Notes under the pieces: model-generated
What the model was told of the DNA's origin: nothing
Seen by the model: the letters and a program-made list of their open reading frames with translations, nothing else
Database searches by the model: none
Program-made: the position numbers and the translations under genes
DNA from: Chryseobacterium ureilyticum
GTDB taxonomy: Bacteria > Bacteroidota > Bacteroidia > Flavobacteriales > Weeksellaceae
Length of the DNA stretch: 64,000 nt
Direction of reading: 5' to 3'
Assembly: GCF_900156735.1 (NCBI RefSeq)
Contig: NZ_FTOL01000003.1
Location: forward strand, 1-64,000
Shown here: piece by piece, positions 52,101 through 59,881 of the stretch
How the letters are laid out: each line of letters starts with the position of its first letter
Numbering within the stretch: position 1 is the first letter of the stretch

Positions 52101-53921
52101 TTTAGCATCAATAGCCTTTTGTAATGATACAATATCCTCTGAAATTTTCTGAGCTTTTTCTTCATAAGGCAATAAAGATCCTTCCTGCAGTAAAAATTCA
52201 ACGCAGGCATTAGAAAGTTCGTTATATCTTTCTGAAAGAGCTTTCTCAAGAGAATCCAAAAGATTGGAGTCTGCATATTTCAGTTCTCTTGCTCCTGTTA
52301 CTTCTCCTCTTAACGCTCTTATCTGGGAAAGAGCATCAATGTATTCTGTAAGTTGTGAGTAGTGAAGTCTTTTGGTATCATCAAGGATCTTGTCACAAGA
52401 TTGTTTTATTTTTTCTAACGCTTCTTCTGTATTTTTCCTTTGCTCAACTACCTTTTCGTATTCATTAATGGCAGAATGGGCAATTCCCCTGATTTCTTTC
52501 AACGGCTGATCCAGTTTCTGAACTTCTTCTTCTCCCAGGAAATAATAGGTATCCAGAATAAAGGTAGAGAGCTTTACAATGTCGTTATAAAGTCCGCTAT
52601 AAGAGTCTTTTTTATTTAAAAGGGTAATCAATTCCTGGCTTTCCGCCATTACTCTTACGATGTCTTTATTCCCGATCTTGTACAATAGACTGTCTGCTTT
52701 TTCGGCATTGGGTAACAGTTCTTTGGAAAATGGGGTCTGCCAGATCTGAGCAAGGTGATTTTTTGTGGTTTCAATACTTTCTCTCAGATAGATGAGCCTT
52801 CCGTCGCTTAAAAATGTGAATCCACTGCAACGGATTGGTGTTTCAATCGTTTGGGTGATGATATTGTAGGATATCAACTGATAGTTGTTCGTTTTATCAT
52901 CATAAAAAACGTACAGAAAGTTTTCTCCATTGGGTTCCAGAACCGTTTTCAGATAATACAGTCTGTTTTGATCCTGAGAAATAACTTTTAATCCCCCTGT
53001 TTGCAGCGCATATCCATTGGAAAATAATACTCCTTGATTTTCAGGAAGTAAAAGCCCTGAATATTTAAGAGCATCTGCCCTTGAAACAGTCTTTTCTTTA
53101 TGATTGTAAATAAAATAGCGCTCTGTTTCCTGGTAAGGTTTTATTTTGAACAATACAAGGTTATCCAGATCACAGAAATGAATTTCGGCATCGTCCAGAT
53201 TTTGATCTTTATGGATAACATCTTCGGAATAAATACCTTTTCCTGTATCTGTATTATCTTCAACTTTAATGGTAATATCTCCACCGATACTTTCCACAAA
53301 AACCTTATCTGCAAGGGAAATATGCGGGTGTTTTCCTGATCGCTGCATATCTCTTGTTGCCTTGGTCCATGCAAAGCCATGCTGCTGCGGATATGCTGTT
53401 TCTGAAGCACTTCTTGAGTCTATATAAATAAGCTGATTTTCTTTAATCAACCATTTAAATGCTTTAATATCCGTTGTGCTTTCCGAAAGCTGGAAAACCA
53501 TATAGAGATAATTCTCCGTAAAGGTAAATCTGGCGAAGAATGTATTTCTGTAATATTTGTATAAATTTTTAAATTCATCAATAAAAATCTCATCATTGAT
53601 CAGGGTATTATCCTGAGGTTCAAATCTGTCATTATTGATGGTATATATTGAGAAAACGTCCGAAATATTAATCTCAGTCTGTAGTCCTAAATGAGCATTG
53701 GAACCGAATATCAAATGATCACCCAAAGAATAAATATCCTTGGCAATACAGCTATGCTCCGTGGAAATTCTCTCATTGGCAATCAGTGAGAAATCTATTC
53801 CGCCGAAGATATTTTTGCGCTCATCATTAAGCTGTTGAAGTCTCTGAATAAGATCATTCTTCTGCTCGTTCAGACGGTTCTGAATAATTTCGTAGGTTCC
53901 TGAATTAAGTTGTTCTGACAT
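49119..53921 (-). CDS. giant ATPase (1600 aa) with C-terminal MoxR-like AAA domain
   Basis: Very large cytosolic protein. It starts with a short coiled coil, then a beta-rich region (about 60-450) with repeated strands such as NYLYMVFQLSE and ENFLYVFYDDKTNNYQLIS that looks like a beta-propeller. Long coiled coils follow (about 470-830), then a helical region. The AAA module has Walker A VSPPGYGKTTLM (Lys1251), Walker B VMLYLDDIQH (Asp1313/1314), sensor 1 CLVMAGNPYTES and an Arg in MLANRSDTYN. Databases tend to call such proteins DNA repair ATPase (DUF3686 type) from the coiled coils only. Here the neighbours (flotillin, PspA, YqiJ-like) point to a membrane-linked role. No signal or membrane segment. 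Confidence 0.8.
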   Translation of the reverse strand: MSEQLNSGTYEIIQNRLNEQKNDLIQRLQQLNDERKNIFGGIDFSLIANERISTEHSCIAKDIYSLGDHLIFGSNAHLGLQTEINISDVFSIYTINNDRFEPQDNTLINDEIFIDEFKNLYKYYRNTFFARFTFTENYLYMVFQLSESTTDIKAFKWLIKENQLIYIDSRSASETAYPQQHGFAWTKATRDMQRSGKHPHISLADKVFVESIGGDITIKVEDNTDTGKGIYSEDVIHKDQNLDDAEIHFCDLDNLVLFKIKPYQETERYFIYNHKEKTVSRADALKYSGLLLPENQGVLFSNGYALQTGGLKVISQDQNRLYYLKTVLEPNGENFLYVFYDDKTNNYQLISYNIITQTIETPIRCSGFTFLSDGRLIYLRESIETTKNHLAQIWQTPFSKELLPNAEKADSLLYKIGNKDIVRVMAESQELITLLNKKDSYSGLYNDIVKLSTFILDTYYFLGEEEVQKLDQPLKEIRGIAHSAINEYEKVVEQRKNTEEALEKIKQSCDKILDDTKRLHYSQLTEYIDALSQIRALRGEVTGARELKYADSNLLDSLEKALSERYNELSNACVEFLLQEGSLLPYEEKAQKISEDIVSLQKAIDAKTIDEHINTLSGQLELLVDIVNNLKIEDTSQSTQIIENISLIFARLNQERLELSKRKREISGKELASDFQAQITLFDQSVINFLELSQTPEKCDEYLTKLSIQLEEMETKFIDFDEFIQKIGTKREEVYGHFQNKRVQLTESRNKRTQSLFDAAQRILKSVQTKAESFDAENEINGYFASDLMVEKVRDFARQLAELEDSAKSEEIQTLLKTCQQESVRKLKDKKEIYVDGESVIALGDYKFAVNQQKLDLTLVLKNAQYYYHLTGTSFYEPLNFNTADEFKEVWNQEFISENTKVKRFEYLAWNVFSNHKEIVTDEQNEQAVQQFTADHFGEGLVKGIHDKDAQIIVSKLQQMYNELGLMRFTTKERALAQLFWFLLDSERKEYYTKQFEATAIISQSFPVKQGFEYLSRELAEEMRSFASTNNIFTETDCINAAIYLKQEDKENFLISEKGGALYSLFLKELKEKGKDLEFITQLQAMYQYPSACYYIAEGALKAFDTNAENDIIQEVIPFIITQKFDPKNIRHVSYEIAIKELKSLEKDTEYHLNYFEFVSRLSHFNTVTVPKYKRLQELKYNWVEEKKKALKLDTFQPQILSSFVRNKLINDVYFPLIGANLAKQLGTVGSDKRTDRMGMLLLVSPPGYGKTTLMEYMAERMGLVFMKINGPSLGYDIVSTDPNEAKNAGARQELEKLNLALEMGDNVMLYLDDIQHCNPEFLQKFISLADGQRKIEGIYNGESKTYDLRSKRFCLVMAGNPYTESGEKFKIPDMLANRSDTYNLGEISGSKTDLFDLSLIENALMSNEYLTRLTQPGMENLYELYDCVVTNNPADNLKGNFSSNEISDFRSVLKNTIMVRNMILKVNKEYIASAAMSDDYRNEPSFKLQGSYRNMNKLITQIQPILKENEVTQIVLDHYQNESQTLTTGAEANMLKLKELIETISTQETERWDEIKKTFVKNKTLKGLGENDRMSQIVALLAQFGDGLEGIKEALRKVE

Positions 53922-53997
53922 AGTATTTTGTTAAGTTGTCCTGACTGCTTTTTACGGCAGGTCTTTGTGTAGAACTTATGATACTTTATTTTCATCT

Positions 53998-54030
53998 AAA
54001 CCTTATAGGTTTTTGAAGCCTATAAGGTTT
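53998..54030. repeat. 12-bp inverted repeat between flotillin and ATPase genes
   Basis: A perfect inverted repeat AAACCTTATAGG / CCTATAAGGTTT with a 9-nt loop, without a T run on the minus strand. It lies in the 131-bp spacer and may act as an RNA-stability or processing hairpin that sets the ratio of the two products. Confidence 0.55.
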
Positions 54031-54052
54031 GTAAAGGTTTATAAAATCAATA

Positions 54053-56074
54053 TTATATATGATTACCGTTCACCGGTTTATGATCTACCCCCATATGTTT
54101 TGCCATGTCAAGAGCTCTTTCCAGAATACCTCTTTCCTGCTGGTTTGCTACTCCATTCAGTTTAAAGATCAGGGAAGCAATACTCATGTTTTTAATATCG
54201 TCGGAAGAAATATTGTATTTATCTACCATTCCCATTACTTTAGCAATGATATTTTCACCATCTCCTAATAGGTTTTCTCTTATCATTTGGGCATTTTCAC
54301 TGTGACTGACAAATTTATCCAGCCCTTTTCCTGCAGACACCTGACGAATTACATTATCAAAGAATGTATTATCACCTCCAACAATATCAATTTTCGCAGT
54401 TTTGAATGCTTCTGCCAATACTAATGACTGTGCATCTGCAATGTCTTTCTGGATTGCGATTTCAGCTAATTCCACTTCTTTTTCTTTATTCAGTCTCAGA
54501 CGGAATTCTTCGTGATCTTTTCCTGCATCGTTCAGTTTCTTCATTGCTTCTGCTTTTTCGGTAATACCTGCTGCTTCTGCCAATGCTTTTTCTTTGATCA
54601 CTTCTGCCTGTGCAATTCCTTCTTTCTTCACGGCATCTGCTTTTTTCTCGATAACTATAGCTTCTACAATACCTTGTCTTTCTGCGGCATCTGCTTTCGC
54701 ATGCAGCACCTGAGCTTCAGATAGCCCTACCGTTGCTTCTTCTTTTGCTTTAGCATCTGCAATAATCTTGCGTGCTTCTGCTTCTTTTTCTGCTGCGTCT
54801 CTTTTCGCCTGTGCTTCGATTACATATTTCTGAGCATCTTTTTCAGCTGCTAGTTTACGGGCTTCAGCTGCTTTTGTTTCTCCAATTAACTTTTTCTCTG
54901 CTTCCTGAGTTGCTACAGTAATTTCAACCTGCTTGTTTCTTTCTGCTGTTTTGAATGCTTCAAGATCTTTAATTCCCTGTTGCTCTTCTACAACGGTTTT
55001 CTCCATTGTCAATCGCTCACGGATGGCATCCTGAATACTTTTCTTCTCAAGTTCTATTGCTTTGTCTTTTTCGATCTGTGCAAGGGAAACAATTCTTTCT
55101 CTCTCTGTAGCTTCTAAAGCTCTGTCCTTCATCACTCTTTCTGTTTCTACTAGATCTGCACGTTCTTTATTTTTAGCAGCAATAACTACCTGACGAAGTT
55201 TGTTTTCTTCTGCAATCTGTAGTTTTTCTTCTGTTGCAATACGTACAGTTTCATATCTCAGACGTTCTTCTTCTTCTACTTTTAATATTTCAGCATTTTC
55301 GCGAGCCTTGATATTTGCTACTTCTCTTTTCTGAGATTCTTCTTTCTCTGCCAGTTGTTTTTCAAGCTCAAGAATTGCTTCTCTAGCTTCTACATTTTGT
55401 TTCGTAATTGTTTTTTCTTCATCACGACGCACTTGGTTTGCTTTAATGTTTTGATTAGCTGTAAGTTCTGTAATCTTTTTAATACCCTCAGAATCAAGGA
55501 TATTATCTTTATCTAGCTTGTCGATGGAAGTCTGCTCAAGATAATCGATGGCACAGTCATCCAAAACATAACCATTAAGGTCTGTACCGATGATGTCAAG
55601 GATTTCCTGGCGGAATTCACTTCTTGCTTCATATAGTTCTGTAAAGTCGAATTTCTTTCCTACAGTTTTTAATGCTTCTGAAAACTTTGCTTCAAAAAGT
55701 TCTCTTAAAGTCTGTGCATCAGAAGCTCTCTGACATCCAATCGTTTGTCCGACATTCACTATATCATCTACTGATTTATTCACACGGATAAAGAATGCCA
55801 CCTGAATATCAGCTCTCATATTGTCTTTACAGATCAATCCGGCTTTTCCTTCTCTTGAGATTTCCAGTTTTTTTACAGAGATATCCATAGATTCCATACG
55901 ATGGATAATTGGAATTACGATACCCGCGTTAAAGAAGACTTTTGTACCTCCATAACCAGTTCTTAAAATAACGATTCCCTGTACGGTTTTTTTATACATC
56001 GATAAAATCCAGAAAATCAATCCGATTGATGCTACCGCAACAATAATAATTCCAGCAATTAAAGGTAAGTTCAT
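54053..56074 (-). CDS. flotillin-like SPFH protein (YqiK-like)
   Basis: A 673-residue membrane scaffold. One N-terminal membrane helix (about 5-25, AGIIIVAVASIGLIFWILSMY), then the SPFH/band-7 domain (about 28-210) with VLRTGYGGTKVFFNAGIVIPIIHR near its start. A long Ala/Glu/Lys-rich coiled coil (about 220-540) and a C-terminal helical domain complete it. The features fit YqiK/FloT flotillins, which form microdomains facing the cytosol. Its upstream neighbour is YqiJ-like, the same pairing as yqiJ-yqiK of E. coli. 119 bp separate the two genes. Confidence 0.9.
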   Translation of the reverse strand: MNLPLIAGIIIVAVASIGLIFWILSMYKKTVQGIVILRTGYGGTKVFFNAGIVIPIIHRMESMDISVKKLEISREGKAGLICKDNMRADIQVAFFIRVNKSVDDIVNVGQTIGCQRASDAQTLRELFEAKFSEALKTVGKKFDFTELYEARSEFRQEILDIIGTDLNGYVLDDCAIDYLEQTSIDKLDKDNILDSEGIKKITELTANQNIKANQVRRDEEKTITKQNVEAREAILELEKQLAEKEESQKREVANIKARENAEILKVEEEERLRYETVRIATEEKLQIAEENKLRQVVIAAKNKERADLVETERVMKDRALEATERERIVSLAQIEKDKAIELEKKSIQDAIRERLTMEKTVVEEQQGIKDLEAFKTAERNKQVEITVATQEAEKKLIGETKAAEARKLAAEKDAQKYVIEAQAKRDAAEKEAEARKIIADAKAKEEATVGLSEAQVLHAKADAAERQGIVEAIVIEKKADAVKKEGIAQAEVIKEKALAEAAGITEKAEAMKKLNDAGKDHEEFRLRLNKEKEVELAEIAIQKDIADAQSLVLAEAFKTAKIDIVGGDNTFFDNVIRQVSAGKGLDKFVSHSENAQMIRENLLGDGENIIAKVMGMVDKYNISSDDIKNMSIASLIFKLNGVANQQERGILERALDMAKHMGVDHKPVNGNHI

Positions 56075-56193
56075 AGTTTTATAAGTTTATAGTTTATATA
56101 TAAATGTGTTTTTTATTTTAAAAATCTTGAGAAAGAATCTCTAAAATATAGTTCAGCATGATTAAAAATAGATTGAACATGGTTATTAGTTTT

Positions 56194-56850
56194 TTAATAT
56201 CTCATCGATTTCTGAACATAATAAAGGCGTTTTTCCGGGTCTTCGTCTACAATCATTACGTAGGTTCCGTGTTCCAGCTTTACTCCACCCTGACTTCTCA
56301 CCATCAAGGTCATCGGATCACTGCCGATAAATACTTCCATCATTCCTATTTTATCATCCTGAATAGTTGATTTTAATCTTCCTTCTCTTCCAAGAAAGGC
56401 ATAGGATGCTTCTCCTTTATGATTGATTTCCTTGAAAAAAGGATTTAAAGGCTTCAAAATGAATTTAGTAAGCAACATTCCCACAATCATCAATGGAAAT
56501 AAGAGTAATATTCCCAGCCATGTTGGCATCGGAACGAAATAATTCAGATAAAATGACCCCAACCACGTGATTAGCAATGACAAAGTAAGGAAATACGTTA
56601 TCGGAACAATGTCTAGATTAAGAAACTTCAGGAAGTGCATCCAAGCAGAAGCGTCGTGATCAGGAGCATGAATATGACCGTCCGGAACATTGGTATCTGC
56701 ACCTACATCAAGATCGGAATGTATTCCTACATCAATATCCAGCCCGGTAATGATGGTAAATAACCAATACACCACTGACAACACAAGTAAAACACTCAAT
56801 ATGGTGTTTACCGGCGAAAATGCTATGTTTAAAAATTCCTGAAAGGTCAT
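56194..56850 (-). CDS. YqiJ-like membrane protein with C-terminal OB fold (NfeD relative)
   Basis: A 218-residue membrane protein. Three membrane segments (about 14-34, 83-103 and 108-130), with a His/Asp-rich loop after the first (DGHIHAPDHDASAWM). The C-terminal soluble domain (about 140-218) is beta-rich (KGEASYAFLGREGRLKSTI, HGTYVMIVDEDPEKRLYYV), as in the OB domain of NfeD/YqiJ proteins. These proteins work next to flotillins in many bacteria. It starts 2 bp after pspA. Confidence 0.85.
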   Translation of the reverse strand: MTFQEFLNIAFSPVNTILSVLLVLSVVYWLFTIITGLDIDVGIHSDLDVGADTNVPDGHIHAPDHDASAWMHFLKFLNLDIVPITYFLTLSLLITWLGSFYLNYFVPMPTWLGILLLFPLMIVGMLLTKFILKPLNPFFKEINHKGEASYAFLGREGRLKSTIQDDKIGMMEVFIGSDPMTLMVRSQGGVKLEHGTYVMIVDEDPEKRLYYVQKSMRY

Positions 56851-56852
56851 AT

Positions 56853-57554
56853 TTAGCCTTTTTTAAGTGTTTCTTTTAATCTGTTTAAAGCTTCTTCAGC
56901 TTCCCTATCATTGCTGTTTACAATAGCATCTATTTCCTCATCAATTGTTTTTCCTGATTTTGAAATATCAGAATATGCCTCTGCAAGGGTTTCCTGCTGT
57001 ACTACTCTATCTTTCAGCTTTTCAAGCATACTTACTGCACTTCCGGTATCCATCTGGGTCATTTTCTGGTTGATATCTTTTGTTGCTTCACTTACCTGAA
57101 CTCTTGCCTTCAGGGTGTTCAATTCATTTTCCCATTTAGAAATACTTGATTTCAGATGATTGATCGTTGTCTGCATTTTTTCACAATCGGAATGAAGCTT
57201 TTGATGCTCTTCCTGTAATTTGTTGGTATTTTCCTGATAAGATGCCTGTCTTTTCAAAGCTTCTTTGGCAAGACGGTCTGCTTCTGGGGCTTCTACTTCT
57301 CCTTTTTCAGCTTTCTGAATAATTACAATTGCTTTGTTGTAATAATCACTGGCGATTTGCTCTTCTTTTTCAGCTTCGTTCTTTTTACGGATTGTCAAAG
57401 CCTTTAACTGAGCCAGTGCTTCGATGCTTTTCCCAAGCTGTTCTTTCATATCACGAATTCCCTCTTCTGTCATGTTTATAGGGTCTTCAAAACTTTCAAT
57501 CACAGAATGAATTTCTGCTTTTCCTATTGTTAATAGTCTTTTAAAAATGTTCAT
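56853..57554 (-). CDS. PspA/IM30 family protein
   Basis: A 233-residue, almost entirely helical protein of the ESCRT-III-like PspA/Vipp1 family. Conserved start MNIFKRLLTIGKAEIHSVIESFEDP (amphipathic helix 0 and helix 1), then long coiled-coil helices rich in Lys/Glu/Gln, and a C-terminal helix after DEEIDAIV. Such proteins polymerise on membranes and repair or remodel them under stress. No separate PspF/PspBC genes are nearby. The local partners are the YqiJ-like and flotillin genes, as in flotillin-linked PspA clusters. Confidence 0.9.
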   Translation of the reverse strand: MNIFKRLLTIGKAEIHSVIESFEDPINMTEEGIRDMKEQLGKSIEALAQLKALTIRKKNEAEKEEQIASDYYNKAIVIIQKAEKGEVEAPEADRLAKEALKRQASYQENTNKLQEEHQKLHSDCEKMQTTINHLKSSISKWENELNTLKARVQVSEATKDINQKMTQMDTGSAVSMLEKLKDRVVQQETLAEAYSDISKSGKTIDEEIDAIVNSNDREAEEALNRLKETLKKG

Positions 57555-57573
57555 TTTAAATATCTTTTGTGAA

Positions 57574-57969
57574 TTACTTACTCATTTCAAGCATCTCGTT
57601 GGTAAATTCGCCCACCAGAATCCCCAGTGAGTTGATAGAAGCCATTACTTCATTCTGTGCCATATGATCTGTAGGAAGGGTATCCCTGAAGATGACACGT
57701 TTTCCTGTACTGTCTAAAACAAAAGCTCCATGTACAATATCTCTGTTTTTTTGGAGAAGTTTTCTGAAGATTTGCTCGGAAGGATTTTTGATTTCAAAAA
57801 GAAACTGTTCCATGATCAGAATAGAATCTGATATAATAAGGATCATATTTTTTATCCCGTTGGATTCTTTTTCTATGATTAAGATTCTTTGCGCTTCGTC
57901 TTCCAGGGTAATATTAAACTCATAATCTAACAACCACTCTTTGACTGTTCTAAATATTTGATTTTTCAT
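57574..57969 (-). CDS. YbjN-like protein
   Basis: A 131-residue soluble protein of the YbjN/type III secretion chaperone-like fold. N-terminal RTVKEWLLDYEF, central MILIISDSILIMEQFLFEI strands, then LLQKNRDIVHGAFVLDSTGKRVIFRDTLP. The frame is open from 58035, but MKNQIFRTVKEW at 57969 is the natural start and suits the promoter. First gene of the minus-strand cluster, 19 bp before pspA. YbjN domains are known to occur beside PspA genes. The function is not established. Confidence 0.8.
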   Translation of the reverse strand: MKNQIFRTVKEWLLDYEFNITLEDEAQRILIIEKESNGIKNMILIISDSILIMEQFLFEIKNPSEQIFRKLLQKNRDIVHGAFVLDSTGKRVIFRDTLPTDHMAQNEVMASINSLGILVGEFTNEMLEMSK

Positions 57970-58005
57970 GATTCCTGGTTTAGTGTTTTCTATTTCGTTA
58001 CTACA

Positions 58006-58036
58006 CAAATATAGCATATTTTTTTCAAATTGCAAA
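58006..58036 (-). promoter_or_regulatory. promoter of the YbjN-PspA-YqiJ-flotillin-ATPase cluster
   Basis: Minus strand: TTTG (58036-58033), 19-bp spacer and TATATTTG (58013-58006), a perfect Bacteroidota promoter about 37 bp before the ybjN-like ATG. Confidence 0.85.
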
Positions 58037-58053
58037 TATTATTAGCAAATATT
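58032..58053. promoter_or_regulatory. direct repeats GCAAATATT, candidate operator
   Basis: GCAAATATT occurs at 58032-58040 and again at 58045-58053 (13-bp period). The first overlaps the -33 element of the minus promoter, and both lie just upstream of the -7 element of the XRE gene. They suit a repressor that controls both directions. Confidence 0.55.
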
Positions 58054-58067
58054 TATTTAAGATTCTC

Positions 58068-58075
58068 TATCTTTG
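58068..58075 (+). promoter_or_regulatory. -7 element of the XRE regulator gene
   Basis: TATCTTTG fits TAnnTTTG, 20 bp before the ATG at 58096. No good -33. Confidence 0.5.
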
Positions 58076-58095
58076 CAAAAAAGATTAGACAAACA

Positions 58096-58710
58096 ATGAG
58101 CTTCTTTGGAACTAATATTAAGAAAATAAGACAGGTTAAAGGATTGAGCCAAAAGGCTTTCGCCGATTTATTTGACTTAAACAGAGGAGTGATCAGTTCT
58201 TATGAAGAAGGGCGTGCAGAACCAAAAATAGAGACAATATTAAAGGTTGCTAACCATTTTAACCTTAATATTGATAAATTATTAACTGAAACATTGCAGG
58301 TAAATCAATTGGTAAGTGTCTCAGATATAGACCAACTGATGCTTTTTCCAGAACTGGCAATCAGTGAAAGGAACGAAAAAGCCGCTTTAAAGGAATCTGA
58401 TTCTCAAAACAGCTCCATCCTGCAAAAAATATTAGCATCTGTAGATTTAGTCTATGAGTTTACTTCAGAAAAGCCATTGCTTTCTCCTTATCATTATGGT
58501 GATATTTTATTCCTGAATAAAGCTGATCTTAAAAAAGATCCTCGTCATCATTTATTAGTGCATACTAACGAAACTTTAAAGTATGCAGCAACTACTGACA
58601 ACGAGAATATTTATAAAATCGTAGGGAATGTTTCCACATCAGAGAAAAACATTTTTACTGATATTTTTGAAAGGCTGGAAAGATTGGAAAATAAAGCAGA
58701 AAACAGGTAA
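58096..58710 (+). CDS. XRE regulator with S24-like C-terminal domain
   Basis: A 204-residue regulator divergent from the PspA cluster. Helix-turn-helix at about 5-60 (NIKKIRQVKGLSQKAFADLF, YEEGRAEPKIETIL). The C-terminal part (about 115-190: SPYHYGDILFLNK, HHLLVHTNETLKYAA, IYKIVGNVS) has the beta-strand pattern of LexA/S24 repressors, but I see no catalytic Ser/Lys pair, so it may serve as a sensor or dimerisation domain. The frame opens at 58030, but the ATG at 58096 is the proper start. Its stop is 1 bp from the end of the convergent PepSY gene. Confidence 0.82.
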   Translation: MSFFGTNIKKIRQVKGLSQKAFADLFDLNRGVISSYEEGRAEPKIETILKVANHFNLNIDKLLTETLQVNQLVSVSDIDQLMLFPELAISERNEKAALKESDSQNSSILQKILASVDLVYEFTSEKPLLSPYHYGDILFLNKADLKKDPRHHLLVHTNETLKYAATTDNENIYKIVGNVSTSEKNIFTDIFERLERLENKAENR

Positions 58711-58711
58711 T

Positions 58712-59881
58712 TTATACTCCTTTCTTCTTTTTCTTAAACCACCATACTAGAAAACCAGTGATGGGAAGTGAGCCCCCGATAATTGTAATAAAAAAGTAAA
58801 GGATTCTCCCCCAAATTCCTCCCAAAGCGGAACCTACATGAAGATCGTAATTCAACTTTTGAACTTTGGTAGCAAAATCAGCCTGTTCAAATGAATTTGC
58901 ATGAGCAGAATTTACAGATAACCTCACTCCCGTATTTCGATCATAATTAAATCCCCGCAGATTATAAAACTGCCGATGAGAAGGATATAAAAATAAACCT
59001 ATTGTTTCTGTAGAGTCTTTTGGGACAGACAAGTAGTATCCTTTTGCATCTACCTTATCAATGGCGTCTTCCCATGCCATAAGCATTGATTCTGATAGTT
59101 TTTCCGGCTGATACGAGGTGATGTTCTTCACTTCCTGGCGTTCTGTTTTAGGTGATTTTCCAAGTGAAGTTGTAAAATACAGAAACTTATTGAACCAAGG
59201 CAAACCGTAATACATTCCGGTCATTGCTATCACTAAAAGAATGATCATGCTATAAAAGCCAAAAACATTGTGCAGATCATAATTCAGACGTTTTATTTTA
59301 GCATCCCATTTCACAGAAAAACTCTGTTTCCGTATGGCTTTGGTCCATTTTTTAGGCCACCAAAGAACTAATCCGGTGAGTAAGGTAATGAAAAATATAA
59401 ATGTAGAATAATTGATGATAGGACGTCCAATTTCGGAAGGAAGCCATAAGAAGCGATGCCCTTTCAAGGTCCATTCAAAAAAATCAAATTCTTCTTTAAA
59501 GGTAGGTTTACGAAGTACTTCACCGGTATAAGGGTCAAGATGCAGAACAAAACCGGAATTTCTTTTTCCAAAACCTATCATTGAAGCTTTGCCCGTAGGT
59601 CGCCAGACAAAAGAAACTTCCTGATCCGGATAAAGATCCTTAGCCTTTTCATAAAGGATAACTGGATTAAGCATTTCTTTTCCCGGAATAGACTCTACTC
59701 TAAGTTCAGGGTTTAGCCAATCTTTGATTTCATCTCTAAAAGACCAGGTAATACCGGTAATACAAATAATAACAACAATAATACCTGAAACAAGACCCAG
59801 CCACAAATGTAGCCAGGCTGAGATTCTATAGAATAAACTTCTGTTATTTTTCTTTTTAGATTTAGGTTTTATGTTATTCAT
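58712..59881 (-). CDS. PepSY-associated TM protein
   Basis: A 389-residue inner membrane protein with four helices (about 20-45, 155-175, 205-230, 355-378) and PepSY-type periplasmic regions. Conserved motifs are WLHLWLGLVSGIIVVI near the start, GHRFLWLP, and NYDLHVGSALGGIWGRILYF near the end. PepSY_TM proteins of this type are commonly encoded beside siderophore receptors and are thought to reduce or process ferric siderophores in the periplasm. It starts directly after the receptor stop. Confidence 0.88.
   Translation of the reverse strand: MNNIKPKSKKKNNRSLFYRISAWLHLWLGLVSGIIVVIICITGITWSFRDEIKDWLNPELRVESIPGKEMLNPVILYEKAKDLYPDQEVSFVWRPTGKASMIGFGKRNSGFVLHLDPYTGEVLRKPTFKEEFDFFEWTLKGHRFLWLPSEIGRPIINYSTFIFFITLLTGLVLWWPKKWTKAIRKQSFSVKWDAKIKRLNYDLHNVFGFYSMIILLVIAMTGMYYGLPWFNKFLYFTTSLGKSPKTERQEVKNITSYQPEKLSESMLMAWEDAIDKVDAKGYYLSVPKDSTETIGLFLYPSHRQFYNLRGFNYDRNTGVRLSVNSAHANSFEQADFATKVQKLNYDLHVGSALGGIWGRILYFFITIIGGSLPITGFLVWWFKKKKKGV

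Noticed and set aside
49119..58710. Interpretation of the ATPase/flotillin cluster as a restriction or CBASS-type defence island
   Set aside because: No nuclease, methylase, cyclase or toxin domain is visible, and there are no flanking mobile elements. A membrane-stress role fits better, although phage defence by membrane control is not excluded.
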